Assembly (NCBI GenBank): GCA_945874225.1
Contig: CAMCFT010000017.1
Span: forward strand, 20,953-84,952
Length of the DNA stretch: 64,000 nt
DNA from: Flavobacterium psychrophilum
Lineage (GTDB): Bacteria > Bacteroidota > Bacteroidia > Flavobacteriales > Flavobacteriaceae
Reading direction: 5' to 3'
Positions 44,836 to 53,559 of this stretch are shown piece by piece (position 1 is the first letter of the stretch; each line of letters begins with the position of its first letter). Under the pieces are notes generated by a model. It was not told the origin of the DNA. It made no database searches and saw nothing but the letters and a program-made list of their open reading frames with translations. Made by a program: the position numbers and the translations under genes.

Positions 44836-44880
44836 TCCTCAATTAATTTTAATTTTTAATTCTTTTAAAATTATTTTTTA

Positions 44881-44888
44881 CAAAGATA
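44881..44888 (-). promoter_or_regulatory. -7 element (TATCTTTG) of nadAB
   Basis: On the minus strand this is a full TAnnTTTG match, 46 bp before the nadA start. No Crp/Fnr-type operator stands at the required distance, so nadAB seems not to share that control. Confidence 0.4.
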
Positions 44889-44992
44889 CACTTATTTAAA
44901 AAACAATAAACTCAAATAAGATTGTGTTTTTTCTGTTCACTTATAAGATTATACGCATTATTGTCCTAAAGTATTATTAAACTCTTGGAACA

Positions 44993-45008
44993 TATGACAA
45001 TTATCAGG
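44993..45008. promoter_or_regulatory. Crp/Fnr-type operator upstream of the 604-aa orphan
   Basis: TATGACAATTATCAGG: the left half is exact and the right half has one change. The centre (45000.5) is exactly 33.5 bp before TTTG (45034-45037, in GATATTTG), and the start codon is 70 bp from the centre. Confidence 0.6.
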
Positions 45009-45070
45009 TTTTGTTTTAATGGCTTCCCCGATATTTGCAGTTAATTCTTTAAACAAAACTATTTTAGTTT

Positions 45071-46885
45071 ATGACAACAAATAAACAATTACATACTTTT
45101 CATATCCCGGTGATGGGACTGGCTTTCACTATTGATAGTCCTATTCGAGTGGCAAAGTATGGAATTTCCTCAGTGATTTCTATCGCTGATGATGAACTTA
45201 TTGAAAAAATGAGAGCTTTTTATAGCGAAAAATTTGATGTTCCCTATCAAGAAATTAGCCAAAAAATACACGATTATCGTGCAGAACGAATTACTTCTTA
45301 TTTGAACTTGGTCGATAAAATCGTAAAAGAAAAATTCGAAAATTTCAAAACTGAATTGGCTGAAAGCAAACAAGCATTGGAAAATTTTATTGCTATGTTG
45401 CCTAACAAATCCGAAATCAAAAAAGGCTTGGAACACTTGATGGAAGATGGAATTGCTTTCAAAGAAAATATCAAACTTTACCTTGAAGCCAATCTTTCTC
45501 CAGGAGATATTGACGTGAATATTATGACCAAACTCGATAAAGACAATTTCATTAAAAATGAACAATTGCCAGTAGAGTTTAATGATGCACATGCTGCTCT
45601 TCGTGGTTTTGCCAATAGTAATTTAACGTCTTCAGTGGTGCTTTCTGCAGGAATGAATCCAAGATTATTTGCTTATTTTGAAAATTTTCCATCCTTTTTT
45701 CCGGACTTCGAGAATACTTTGAAAAAGAAAATTATTCTGAAAGTAAGCGATTTTCGTTCGGCAATGATACAAGGAAACTTTTTGGCCAAAAAAGGACTTT
45801 GGGTTTCTGAATACAGAATTGAATCAGGATTGAATTGTGGCGGACACGCTTTTGCTACCGATGGTTATTTATTGGGTCCAATTTTAGAGGAATTCAAACA
45901 TAAAAAAGACCAGTTAATTCAATCAGCGCACGATTTGATGGTGAAAGCCTTAGGGCAAAAGGAAATGCATATTCCTTCAACACCATTGGATTTAAAAATT
46001 ACTGTTCAGGGAGGCGTAGGAACTGCTGAGGAACATAATTTTTTATTGGATCATTACGATGTAGACTCTGTAGGTTGGGGAACGCCATTTCTATTGGTTC
46101 CGGAAGCTACTTCAGTTGACAAAGAAACAAGAGAATTATTGATCAATGCCAAAGAAAAAGATTTGTATTTGAGTCATATTTCGCCTTTGGGAGTGCCCTT
46201 CAATACTTTGAGAGGAACGACTAATGAAATGTTCAAACAAAAAAGGATAGATGATAATAAAGCCGGAAGTTCTTGTCCGAAAAAGTTTTTGGCCTTAAGC
46301 AAAGAATTTGGCTCGGAAGGAATTTGTACTTCTTCTAAGAAATATCAAGATGTAAAATTGGAGGATTTAGAAGAAATTAAAGATACTATATCAGTAGAAA
46401 CTTTCGAGAAAATGAAATTTGATATTACCGAAAAAGCCTGTCTTTGTGTAGGTCTTGCAAATGCATCTTATTTAGAAAATGATATTAAAATTACAGGACA
46501 ATCACAAGGTGTGATTATTTGTCCGGGACCCAATATGGCTTATTTTGACAAGGAAGTTTCACTTTCTGAAATGGTACAGCATATTTACGGTAATGCAATT
46601 GTAATGACGGATGCTAATCGTCCGAATTTATTTATCAAGGAATTAAAAATGTATATTGATTATTTGAAAAATGAAATCAGTATTGTTTCAAATGAAGTTA
46701 CAGCTTCACAAGTAAAGAAATTGAAAACTTTTAAAAGCAATTTATTAGAAGGAATTGATTTTTATCAGAACTTTTTTTCAACAACAAATTATTTTGAAAA
46801 AAGCATCCACGATATTCAAAAACAATTAGACCATTATTTAATGGAATTGGGTAGGGTAGAAATACCGGAATTAGTGGTGGCTTAA
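45071..46885 (+). CDS. conserved protein of unknown function, possible FMN/TIM-barrel enzyme with Cys clusters
   Basis: This 604-aa protein has no function I recognise. The start (FHIPVMGLAFTIDSPIRVAKYG) and the segment LKITVQGGVGTAEEHNFLLD plus SVGWGTPFLLVPEAT resemble flavin-dependent TIM-barrel enzymes of the nitronate monooxygenase/glutamate synthase kind. Cysteines are clustered in GLNCGGHAF, AGSSCPKKF, GICTSS, EKACLCVG and VIICPGPNM, suggesting an iron-sulfur centre or redox thiols. A coiled-coil region spans about 70-140. It has its own denitrification-type operator, so it probably acts in anaerobic or nitrosative metabolism. Confidence 0.65.
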   Translation: MTTNKQLHTFHIPVMGLAFTIDSPIRVAKYGISSVISIADDELIEKMRAFYSEKFDVPYQEISQKIHDYRAERITSYLNLVDKIVKEKFENFKTELAESKQALENFIAMLPNKSEIKKGLEHLMEDGIAFKENIKLYLEANLSPGDIDVNIMTKLDKDNFIKNEQLPVEFNDAHAALRGFANSNLTSSVVLSAGMNPRLFAYFENFPSFFPDFENTLKKKIILKVSDFRSAMIQGNFLAKKGLWVSEYRIESGLNCGGHAFATDGYLLGPILEEFKHKKDQLIQSAHDLMVKALGQKEMHIPSTPLDLKITVQGGVGTAEEHNFLLDHYDVDSVGWGTPFLLVPEATSVDKETRELLINAKEKDLYLSHISPLGVPFNTLRGTTNEMFKQKRIDDNKAGSSCPKKFLALSKEFGSEGICTSSKKYQDVKLEDLEEIKDTISVETFEKMKFDITEKACLCVGLANASYLENDIKITGQSQGVIICPGPNMAYFDKEVSLSEMVQHIYGNAIVMTDANRPNLFIKELKMYIDYLKNEISIVSNEVTASQVKKLKTFKSNLLEGIDFYQNFFSTTNYFEKSIHDIQKQLDHYLMELGRVEIPELVVA

Positions 46886-46903
46886 GAAAATATTTTTTTA
46901 GTA

Positions 46904-46939
46904 AAAAAACTCGCCTAATTTTTTAGGCGAGTTTTTTGT
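46904..46939. terminator. bidirectional terminator
   Basis: AAAAAACTCGCCTAA (46904-46918) and TTAGGCGAGTTTTTT (46923-46937), between the convergent orphan and the glycosyltransferase gene. Confidence 0.88.
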
Positions 46940-46969
46940 TTGATTGTGGCAATGGTTTCGAATGCGATA

Positions 46970-48022
46970 TTAGCCAGCAATAATAGTGCTGTTGATTATT
47001 TTGATGCAATCATCAGTATCACTAATGTTGGTGTTTATTGCCACACTATTATTGTCATAGGGCTGATATTTATTTATATCTGTAATTGAAAATAGCCCAA
47101 CAGTGGTTGTTTGTGCTGAGCTGGCCAAATGCATAATTCCGCTATCAGCACCAATAAACAATATGGTGTTTGCAATTAGCGAACCTATTTCTCTAATGTC
47201 TTTGCTATAAAAAGTAGGTGCTTTAAATGCTATTTGAGAAACATTTTCAACTGGCAAAACTTCAATAATATTGTAATTGGAGTATTCCTTTTTTAATCGA
47301 TTATAAAAATTTTCCCACCACGACTCTGAATAACATTTTTCTCCAGTTGCAAACGTAAAGATGCAAATCGTCTTTTTATCGTTCTTGACAATATCGTTTA
47401 ATACTTTTTTTCCTTCGGCAATTTCTGAAGAACTTAATTTGAGATTTAAAGAAGGGATTGGATTCTCATTTATTTTGAGACCTAATTGGGTTAAATAACT
47501 CCTAAAGTTATATATTGGATATTTCGCTATGTGTTCATAATCTTTATGTTTCGACGCATTGTCATCATTAGAATCGCCAAAAAATTTATATTTTGAATGG
47601 GCAAATTGTGTAGCTAGTTTTCCCGATGATGAGTTTTTATCAACATTAATTACAATGTCATAGTGTTGTTTTCTTATTTTTGCCCAGACTTGAAAATAGT
47701 CTATTAATGTTTTAAAGGGTTTTTTAGGCAGTTCAAAAATGAGATTTATATTTTCGTAATTTTTAAACACTATTGGAGCTAGAGTTCCTTTTACAAATAG
47801 ATCAATTTTGCATTCTGGAAAAGTTGTTGTCACTTCTTCTATTAGAGGAGTAATCAGTAATAAATTACCAAGTCTTTGATTAGGCCTGCATATTAAAATT
47901 CTTTTAATCTTGGCTTTATCAATAAAATCTGTATTATGATTAAGTTGTGAATTGCCAATATTTTTAGTAATTAAATGAGTTAAACTTCGTCTAAATACAT
48001 TTATTTTTTTTGATATTTTCAT
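46970..48022 (-). CDS. glycosyltransferase family 9 (heptosyltransferase-like)
   Basis: A 350-aa protein with the GT9 pattern: ILICRPNQRLGNLLLITPLIEEV near residue 40, KYDIVINVDKNSSSGKLATQF-like, CIFTFATGEKCYSESWW and a late FIGADSGIMHLASSAQTTTVGLF motif that binds the nucleotide-sugar. GT9 enzymes add heptose or other sugars to LPS core. It lies downstream of two Rrf2 genes on the same strand but with a 41-bp gap, and no functional link to them is evident. Confidence 0.82.
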   Translation of the reverse strand: MKISKKINVFRRSLTHLITKNIGNSQLNHNTDFIDKAKIKRILICRPNQRLGNLLLITPLIEEVTTTFPECKIDLFVKGTLAPIVFKNYENINLIFELPKKPFKTLIDYFQVWAKIRKQHYDIVINVDKNSSSGKLATQFAHSKYKFFGDSNDDNASKHKDYEHIAKYPIYNFRSYLTQLGLKINENPIPSLNLKLSSSEIAEGKKVLNDIVKNDKKTICIFTFATGEKCYSESWWENFYNRLKKEYSNYNIIEVLPVENVSQIAFKAPTFYSKDIREIGSLIANTILFIGADSGIMHLASSAQTTTVGLFSITDINKYQPYDNNSVAINTNISDTDDCIKIINSTIIAG

Positions 48023-48063
48023 GTTTGAAATATAGGTATTTATTTAGAATTTTTCCTGATTGA

Positions 48064-48495
48064 TTACTTCAAAAATGAATCTCCTGATTTAATCCCCAAA
48101 GCCAGTTCTTCAAGATTGGTGTTGACAAGCATTTCCACTATTTCACTTCTGATATCCTTAAATTTTTCGTGAACAGAACAATGATGAATTTCAGAGCATT
48201 TCCCCAAACCCAAACCACAACAAGTAAATATTGAATCACCATCAATTGCGACTAAAATTTGCGAAAGCTTTATTTCTTTAATAATTTCTTTTGGAATTTC
48301 AAAACCACCACCTATTCCCTGAACAGAATAAACGAGATTGTTTTTAGCTAAAATCTGGAGAATTTTGGCAGTAAAAGATTTAGGGGAATTTATCTTTTCG
48401 GCAATATCTTTTATAGTAACCCTTTTGTTTTGGCGGGATTGTGTTGCTATAAAAATAGATGCACGAATGGCGTATTCACAGGTTTTTGAAAACAT
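48064..48495 (-). CDS. Rrf2-family regulator (NsrR/IscR-like), copy 2
   Basis: A 143-aa Rrf2 protein: an N-terminal winged helix (YAIRASIFIATQSRQNKRVTIKDIAEKI), then QGIGGGFEIPKEII, and a cysteine cluster in FTCCGLGLGKCSEIHHCSVH with the spacing of iron-sulfur ligands in NsrR/IscR. Such proteins sense NO or cluster status. It is the second of two tandem homologues and lies at the 3' end of the ric-nrd cluster. Confidence 0.88.
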   Translation of the reverse strand: MFSKTCEYAIRASIFIATQSRQNKRVTIKDIAEKINSPKSFTAKILQILAKNNLVYSVQGIGGGFEIPKEIIKEIKLSQILVAIDGDSIFTCCGLGLGKCSEIHHCSVHEKFKDIRSEIVEMLVNTNLEELALGIKSGDSFLK

Positions 48496-48548
48496 TTTTT
48501 TATAAAATTTAGTAACTATTATTAAACTACTGTGTTTTTGTTAATAAA

Positions 48549-49019
48549 TTAATTTTCATTTTGTAAATACATATTTTCCTCTTCGCCATTGCTTAAAAAA
48601 GTATCTCCTGAATTAAAACCCAATGCGAGTTCCTTGAGATTGGTGTTTTCAAGCATATATACTAGTTCTTTTCGGATTCCTTTGAACTTGTTATATAGCG
48701 GACAAGGACGTTCTTCAGAGCAATGATTTATTCCCAAACCACAACTCGTAAAAATTGAATCACCATCAATTGCGATTACAATTTGAGCAAGGTTAATTTG
48801 GTTTATATTCTCTTTTGGAATTTCAAAACCGCCATAAATTCCTTGAATGGAATGTACAATATTATTTTTAACTAAAATCTGGAGAATCTTAGCGGTAAAA
48901 GATTTGGGAGAAACAATCTTATCAGCAATATCTTTTACGGTAACTCTTTTGTTCTGATAGGATTCTGACGCAATAAAAATGGAAGCACGAATTGCGTATT
49001 CACAGGTTTTTGAAAACAT
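48549..49019 (-). CDS. Rrf2-family regulator (NsrR/IscR-like), copy 1
   Basis: A 156-aa Rrf2 protein almost alike to its downstream neighbour: YAIRASIFIASESYQNKRVTVKDIADKI, then QGIYGGFEIPKENI and FTSCGLGINHCSEERPCPLY with three cysteines. The longer C terminus (NGEEENMYLQNEN) is not shared. The pair arose by tandem duplication. It follows nrdG by 31 bp on the same strand and is probably co-transcribed with the anaerobic ribonucleotide reductase genes. Confidence 0.88.
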   Translation of the reverse strand: MFSKTCEYAIRASIFIASESYQNKRVTVKDIADKIVSPKSFTAKILQILVKNNIVHSIQGIYGGFEIPKENINQINLAQIVIAIDGDSIFTSCGLGINHCSEERPCPLYNKFKGIRKELVYMLENTNLKELALGFNSGDTFLSNGEEENMYLQNEN

Positions 49020-49050
49020 ACATTTTTTTATAAAGTTAATGAAAAATACG

Positions 49051-49779
49051 TTATTCTCTTAAAATAAGTTTTATGTTTTGAGTTGATAATTTTTCACAAT
49101 CAATTCTATTATTAGAACGCTCCAATTTCGAAAGTGTTTCCACATTGTTTTTGAAATATTGAATGTAATAATTGCCTACATAATTCTTACTTTCCAAAAA
49201 GCGAACCATTCCCTCTAAATCTTCCTCTGTCAACAAATCAGAATGATAAGTCGTTCGAACTTCAAAAGGGACTTTAGTTTTTAAAATCAAATCTAATGTT
49301 TTTTCGAAAGAATAGTATAAATTAGATTGGGTAATGGATTGAAATTTAGATTTTGGAGCCTTAAAGTCCAATGCGATATAGTCAATTTGGTTTTGATTTA
49401 GTAATTTTTGCATTATGTCTGGAGAACTTCCATTGGTGTCTATTTTTACCAGAAAGCCCATTTTTTTGACTTCGGCAATCAGAGAAATAATATTTTTATG
49501 CAACACACATTCACCGCCGCTAAAGACAACGGCATCCAACAGGTTTTTTCGGGAATGCAGAAACGAAAGTATTTTTTCAAAAGAAATACTTCCTTTTCCA
49601 AGTACTATTTCAGGATTGTAGCAATACAAACAACGCATATTGCAGCCTGCAAACCAAAGAATGCAGGCTGATTTATGTGGATAATCCAATAAAGTAAAAG
49701 GCGTTAAGCTGTAAATGGGCTTACTAACATTTTCCTTCAGTGAAATGAGTTCGTTGTTTATGTTCACCTTTTTTGCCAA
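49051..49779 (-). CDS. nrdG: anaerobic ribonucleotide reductase activating protein NrdG
   Basis: A 242-aa radical SAM protein: FAGCNMRCLYCYNPE with C46, C50 and C53 as cluster ligands, then VFSGGECVLHKNI and VKIDTNGSSPDI. It uses SAM to form the glycyl radical of class III ribonucleotide reductase. Its start overlaps the small glycyl-radical-domain gene by 56 bp. A later start might apply, but the chosen frame keeps the KPIYSLTPFTLLDYP segment. Confidence 0.9.
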   Translation of the reverse strand: MAKKVNINNELISLKENVSKPIYSLTPFTLLDYPHKSACILWFAGCNMRCLYCYNPEIVLGKGSISFEKILSFLHSRKNLLDAVVFSGGECVLHKNIISLIAEVKKMGFLVKIDTNGSSPDIMQKLLNQNQIDYIALDFKAPKSKFQSITQSNLYYSFEKTLDLILKTKVPFEVRTTYHSDLLTEEDLEGMVRFLESKNYVGNYYIQYFKNNVETLSKLERSNNRIDCEKLSTQNIKLILRE

Positions 49780-49894
49780 TATTAAAACTTTCTACGGGTC
49801 TGTGATAGCCCATTACGCGCGTGTAAACAAGACATTTTGTTCTCAAATGCTGGTTTTCTTCTAAAATCGGATTCGTTTTAGTTTCAGTTTTCAT
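49724..49894 (-). CDS. nrdD: separate NrdD glycyl-radical domain, 56 aa
   Basis: A 56-aa protein from the ATG at 49894. It contains LRTKCLVYTRVMGYHRPVES then FNIGKKGEHKQRTHF, matching the NrdD C-terminal radical loop (RVxGY, glycine 29). This segment is normally the end of NrdD but is here a distinct gene whose start overlaps the nrdD stop by 11 bp in another frame. The two chains probably assemble into one enzyme, or a frameshift joins them. It also overlaps nrdG. Confidence 0.82.
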   Translation of the reverse strand: MKTETKTNPILEENQHLRTKCLVYTRVMGYHRPVESFNIGKKGEHKQRTHFTEGKC

Positions 49895-51992
49895 ATTTTT
49901 CGGTTTTTTGTTTTTCAATTAGGGCATCATCACATTTTGGGCAATATTCATGTTCACCATTCAAATAGCCGTGAACTGGGCAAACGCTAAACACGGGAGT
50001 TACCGTGATATATGGCAATCTAAAGCTCGACACTACTTTTTTCACAAACTGTTTGCAGGCTTCCGGAGAACTCATTTTTTCGCTCATATACAAGTGCAAA
50101 ACAGTTCCTCCGGTATATTTACATTGTAATTCATCCTGTAGCAGCAAGGCTTCAAAAGGGTCTTCGGTGTGGTCAACCGGAATTTGAGAACTGTTGGTGT
50201 AATAAATATTTTCGTCCTGTCCGGCTTGTATGATATTTGGAAAGCGTTTTTTGTCTTCTTTGGCAAATCGATAGGTAGTTCCTTCGGCTGGCGTAGCTTC
50301 TAGATTGTATAAATTGCCAGTTTCTTCCTGAAATTCTTTCATACGACCTCGAATATGTTCTAATATTTCCGAAGCAAAATCAATTCCTGTTGAAGACGTT
50401 ACTGTATCTTGTTTCCCGGTAAAATTCACGATCATTTCGTTGATTCCATTAACGCCAATAGTAGAAAAGTGATTTCTGAAATGTTGCAAATAACGTTTGG
50501 TATAAGGATACAAACCTCGGTCGTACATCTCCTGAATGAACACTCGTTTTTTCTCTAAAGTCGATTTAGAAATGTATAATAATTTGTCCAATTGTTTGTA
50601 TAATTCTTCTTTGTTACCTCTATATAAATAGCCTAATCGCGCCATATTTATGGTAACGACTCCAATACTTCCCGTCATTTCGGCACTGCCAAAAAGACCA
50701 TTTCCTCGTTTCAATAATTCGCGCAAATCGAGTTGCAAACGACAACACATACTGCGCACGGCATTAGGTTTGTAAGCGCTTTCATTTTCTACTTTATTCC
50801 CATCTTCATCCAATTTATATTGACTTCCAATAAAATTCTGGAAATAAGACGAGCCGATTTTCGCCGTATTTTCGAAAAGCAGGTCGGTGTTTTCGCCATC
50901 CCAATCAAATTCTTCGGTAATATTCACCGTTGGAATCGGGAAGGTGAAAGGTTGCCCATTGGCATCGCCTTCGGTCATTACAGTATAATAGGCTTTGTTG
51001 ATGAGGTTCATTTCCTTTTGAAAATGCTCGTAACGCAAATCGGTCACTTTTGTAACTCCGCGTTCTTGTGCTCTTACCAAAAGATCGTGATTGAAATTAT
51101 TTTCGAAAAAATGAAAGTCATTTTTTGTTGGAATTTGTGTTTTTAAATCTTCCGGAACTACCCAGTCCAAAGTGATATTAGTAAAAGGTGATTGTCCCCA
51201 ACGTGCAGGAACATTCAAATTATAGACAAAACTGCGAACAGCTTTCAAAACGTCATCAAAAGCTAAATCATCCTTGAATACATAAGGAGCTAAATAAGTG
51301 TCAAAAGAACTGAAAGCTTGCGCACCAGCCCATTCGCTTTGCAGAATCCCTAAGAAATTTGCCATTTGTCCCAAGGCTTCTCTAAAATGAGATGGTGCTT
51401 TGCTTTCGACACGACCGCGAATTCCGTTGAAACCTTCATTCAGTAAAACACGTAAACTCCAACCTGCGCAATATCCGGTCAAACAATCTAAATCGTGAAT
51501 GTGAACGTCTCCATTTCTATGGGCATAACCTTCTTCTTTGGTGTAAACCTTATCCAGCCAATAATTAGCAATGATTTTTCCGGCCACGTTATTTACCAAT
51601 CCGGCATTGGAATAAGACGTATTCGCATTGGCATTGATGCGCCAATCGGTTTGTTCAATATATTCTGCTATGGTTTGTGAGCTGTCAACATAAGTGGTGT
51701 CTTCATTGATGCCTTCAATATGTTCTCGCTGTAATTTACGAGTGTGACGATACAACATAAAGGAACGCATTACTTCAAAATACTGTTTTTCAAAGAGGCT
51801 TTTCTCGATTAAATCCTGAATTTCTTCGACTGCCCAGGTTTCTTTGGATTGCAATCCTTTGATGACATTTTCAAAAACACTTTCGTCAAATGCTATGGTG
51901 GCACTTTTAAAACTTTTTGCGATAGCATCTTCTATTTTAAAACTTTCAAACGGTTTGTAATCTCCGTTTCTCTTGATAACGTACTTTTCCAT
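49884..51992 (-). CDS. nrdD: anaerobic ribonucleoside-triphosphate reductase, large part
   Basis: A 702-aa class III reductase. The N-terminal ATP-cone (YVIKRNGDYKPFESFKIEDAI, residues 3-90) is followed by the catalytic barrel (HIHDLDCLTGYCAGWSL, RSMCCRLQLDLRELLKRGNG, GSIGVVTINMARLGY). The C terminus carries zinc-ribbon-like FSVCPVHGYLNGEHEYCPKC. The radical loop is absent and is encoded by the overlapping 56-aa gene. It reduces NTPs to dNTPs without oxygen, using formate. It is downstream of ric (41-bp gap). Confidence 0.93.
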   Translation of the reverse strand: MEKYVIKRNGDYKPFESFKIEDAIAKSFKSATIAFDESVFENVIKGLQSKETWAVEEIQDLIEKSLFEKQYFEVMRSFMLYRHTRKLQREHIEGINEDTTYVDSSQTIAEYIEQTDWRINANANTSYSNAGLVNNVAGKIIANYWLDKVYTKEEGYAHRNGDVHIHDLDCLTGYCAGWSLRVLLNEGFNGIRGRVESKAPSHFREALGQMANFLGILQSEWAGAQAFSSFDTYLAPYVFKDDLAFDDVLKAVRSFVYNLNVPARWGQSPFTNITLDWVVPEDLKTQIPTKNDFHFFENNFNHDLLVRAQERGVTKVTDLRYEHFQKEMNLINKAYYTVMTEGDANGQPFTFPIPTVNITEEFDWDGENTDLLFENTAKIGSSYFQNFIGSQYKLDEDGNKVENESAYKPNAVRSMCCRLQLDLRELLKRGNGLFGSAEMTGSIGVVTINMARLGYLYRGNKEELYKQLDKLLYISKSTLEKKRVFIQEMYDRGLYPYTKRYLQHFRNHFSTIGVNGINEMIVNFTGKQDTVTSSTGIDFASEILEHIRGRMKEFQEETGNLYNLEATPAEGTTYRFAKEDKKRFPNIIQAGQDENIYYTNSSQIPVDHTEDPFEALLLQDELQCKYTGGTVLHLYMSEKMSSPEACKQFVKKVVSSFRLPYITVTPVFSVCPVHGYLNGEHEYCPKCDDALIEKQKTEKYEN

Positions 51993-52033
51993 AGTATTAA
52001 TTGATTTTGTGTTTTATATTGGTTGGTGTTTTT

Positions 52034-52765
52034 TTATTCTTCGTTGGAGAAAAATTTCTCTAAGGCTTTTGCTTTTGGAAACAGGATATTGCTTTCGAGA
52101 TGAATGTGTTTGTGCAAATCCTTTTCAAATTCCTCTAGCATTGCAAAGGTCACCCGATAGGTTTCGCAAGCATCTTCAGGCAGAGTGTAATTATTAGTCA
52201 GCAAAGCTATAGAGCGAAAACGTTCCCCTTCATTATCGTGTTCCGCCATCATTGCGGCAATGGGATTTTTTACAGTTCCAAAATGAGGTTTGCCAATAGA
52301 ACCATGACTTTTTGTGGCATTTATCATTCTATTGATGAAAGGAAATAAAACCAATTCTTCTTTTTTCATATGTGGAGCTAATTCTCCTGCGCTGGCTTTA
52401 AATAGTTTAGTGATTTCGAATAATTCAGGATGATTGCTTCCGTGAACGTTACACAATTTATCCAAAAGCTGGATAATTACCGGAGTTTTTTCTTCAACAA
52501 AACGGTGGTGCGTTTTCTCGATATAATCTATCAATAAATCCAAAGTCCAAGAATTGAAATCGATTTCAGAATCATTCTTTGTTGCTAGAACAGCATTTAA
52601 CTCATTTAATAATTGCGCTTCATTTATATTTTTCTTGGTGCAAACTTCATCGATAGTTCTTTGTCCTTTGCAGCAAAAATCAATTCCATATTTTGTGAAG
52701 ATTGCGGCAGTTCTAAAATCGTGAGCTACAAAATCTCCAATCGTAGTTTTTTCTTGTATGTTCAT
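52034..52765 (-). CDS. ric: iron-sulfur cluster repair di-iron protein (Ric/ScdA/YtfE)
   Basis: A 243-aa protein. The N-terminal ScdA_N domain has DFRTAAIFTKYGIDFCCKGQ; the hemerythrin-like domain has H and E ligands in KTHHRFVEEKTP, HGSNHPELFEI, MKKEELVLFPFINRM, MAEHDNEGERF and HLESNILFPKA. Ric restores iron-sulfur clusters damaged by NO. It is divergent from norC across a gap with two copies of the operator, so it is induced together with NO reductase. It heads the strand that continues to nrdD. Confidence 0.93.
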   Translation of the reverse strand: MNIQEKTTIGDFVAHDFRTAAIFTKYGIDFCCKGQRTIDEVCTKKNINEAQLLNELNAVLATKNDSEIDFNSWTLDLLIDYIEKTHHRFVEEKTPVIIQLLDKLCNVHGSNHPELFEITKLFKASAGELAPHMKKEELVLFPFINRMINATKSHGSIGKPHFGTVKNPIAAMMAEHDNEGERFRSIALLTNNYTLPEDACETYRVTFAMLEEFEKDLHKHIHLESNILFPKAKALEKFFSNEE

Positions 52766-52863
52766 AATTTTTGTTTTAGCAGGGGTTTAAATGCCAGTAC
52801 TTTAGAGACATTTTTGAATGGATTTTACTGACCATAATTTTACTGATTTATAATTTTATTTAA

Positions 52864-52879
52864 TATGATTTAAATCATA
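52864..52879. promoter_or_regulatory. Crp/Fnr-type operator nearer ric
   Basis: TATGATTTAAATCATA is a perfect 16-bp palindrome, the best copy in the window. Its centre is 106 bp upstream of the ric start. No TTTG stands at the exact distance on the ric strand, so activation geometry for ric is less clear than at the other sites. Confidence 0.62.
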
Positions 52880-52994
52880 TTTCATTTTTTTTATCATTTT
52901 TTTATTAACAATAGTTGATAAATAATAAATCCTATCCCATATCCATTTTTGGGTTTATTCACTGAAATTTTATCAAAAAAAATAGCACATTAAG

Positions 52995-53010
52995 TATGAT
53001 TGTAATCATA
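52995..53010. promoter_or_regulatory. Crp/Fnr-type operator upstream of norC
   Basis: TATGATTGTAATCATA. The centre (53002.5) is exactly 33.5 bp before TTTG at 53036-53039 (within GTACTTTG), which predicts transcription from about 53044 and a 70-base leader before norC. Confidence 0.72.
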
Positions 53011-53113
53011 TGTCACAAAATATTTCGAAGCGTACTTTGCCTAAAATAAATAAGGGATGATTTTGTTCTTTATTTAAACAAGTAAATTTATTAACTAACA
53101 AAAACTGATAATT

Positions 53114-53548
53114 ATGCTTTCAAAATCACAGGCAAGAGCATTTTTTCTGGGAGGAACCCTGGTCACCTTTTTAATTTTTATAGGGCTGACCATTTATTCG
53201 TTTATGCCCAGAAACGATCAAACTAACTACGCTTCAATTGACAAGAATGTAGTAAGAGGAAAACAAATTTGGGAATCCAACAATTGTATGGGTTGTCACA
53301 CCATTCTGGGGGAAGGAGCTTATTATGCTCCGGAATTAACTAAAGTCATTGATCGTCGAGGGGAGGCTTATGTAAAAGTGGTCTTGATGTCTAAAGAACC
53401 TTGGCAGCTAAGAGGACGGAAAATGGTTGCTTATGGAATGAATGAAGCCGACGCTAATGCTGTTGTTGCTTACTTCAAATGGATTGGCAAAATCGACTTA
53501 AATGGTTTTGACCGCGTGGTTTCTCCTTTATCTAAAGTTAAAAATTAA
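53114..53548 (+). CDS. norC: nitric oxide reductase subunit C
   Basis: A 144-aa membrane-anchored cytochrome c: an N-terminal helix (about 11-30, LGGTLVTFLIFIGLTIYSF) and one heme site NCMGCHTIL (C58, C61, H62), with methionine ligand candidates near RKMVAYGM. It passes electrons to NorB. It is the first gene of norCB and is only 11 bp before norB. It is placed under a matching operator. Confidence 0.96.
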   Translation: MLSKSQARAFFLGGTLVTFLIFIGLTIYSFMPRNDQTNYASIDKNVVRGKQIWESNNCMGCHTILGEGAYYAPELTKVIDRRGEAYVKVVLMSKEPWQLRGRKMVAYGMNEADANAVVAYFKWIGKIDLNGFDRVVSPLSKVKN

Positions 53549-53559
53549 AATTATATATT

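Noticed and set aside
45170..45592. Antisense 140-codon frame inside the 604-aa orphan gene
   Set aside because: Codon usage and composition (F-rich) are those of a mirror of a real coding sequence, and the sense frame is clearly the gene.
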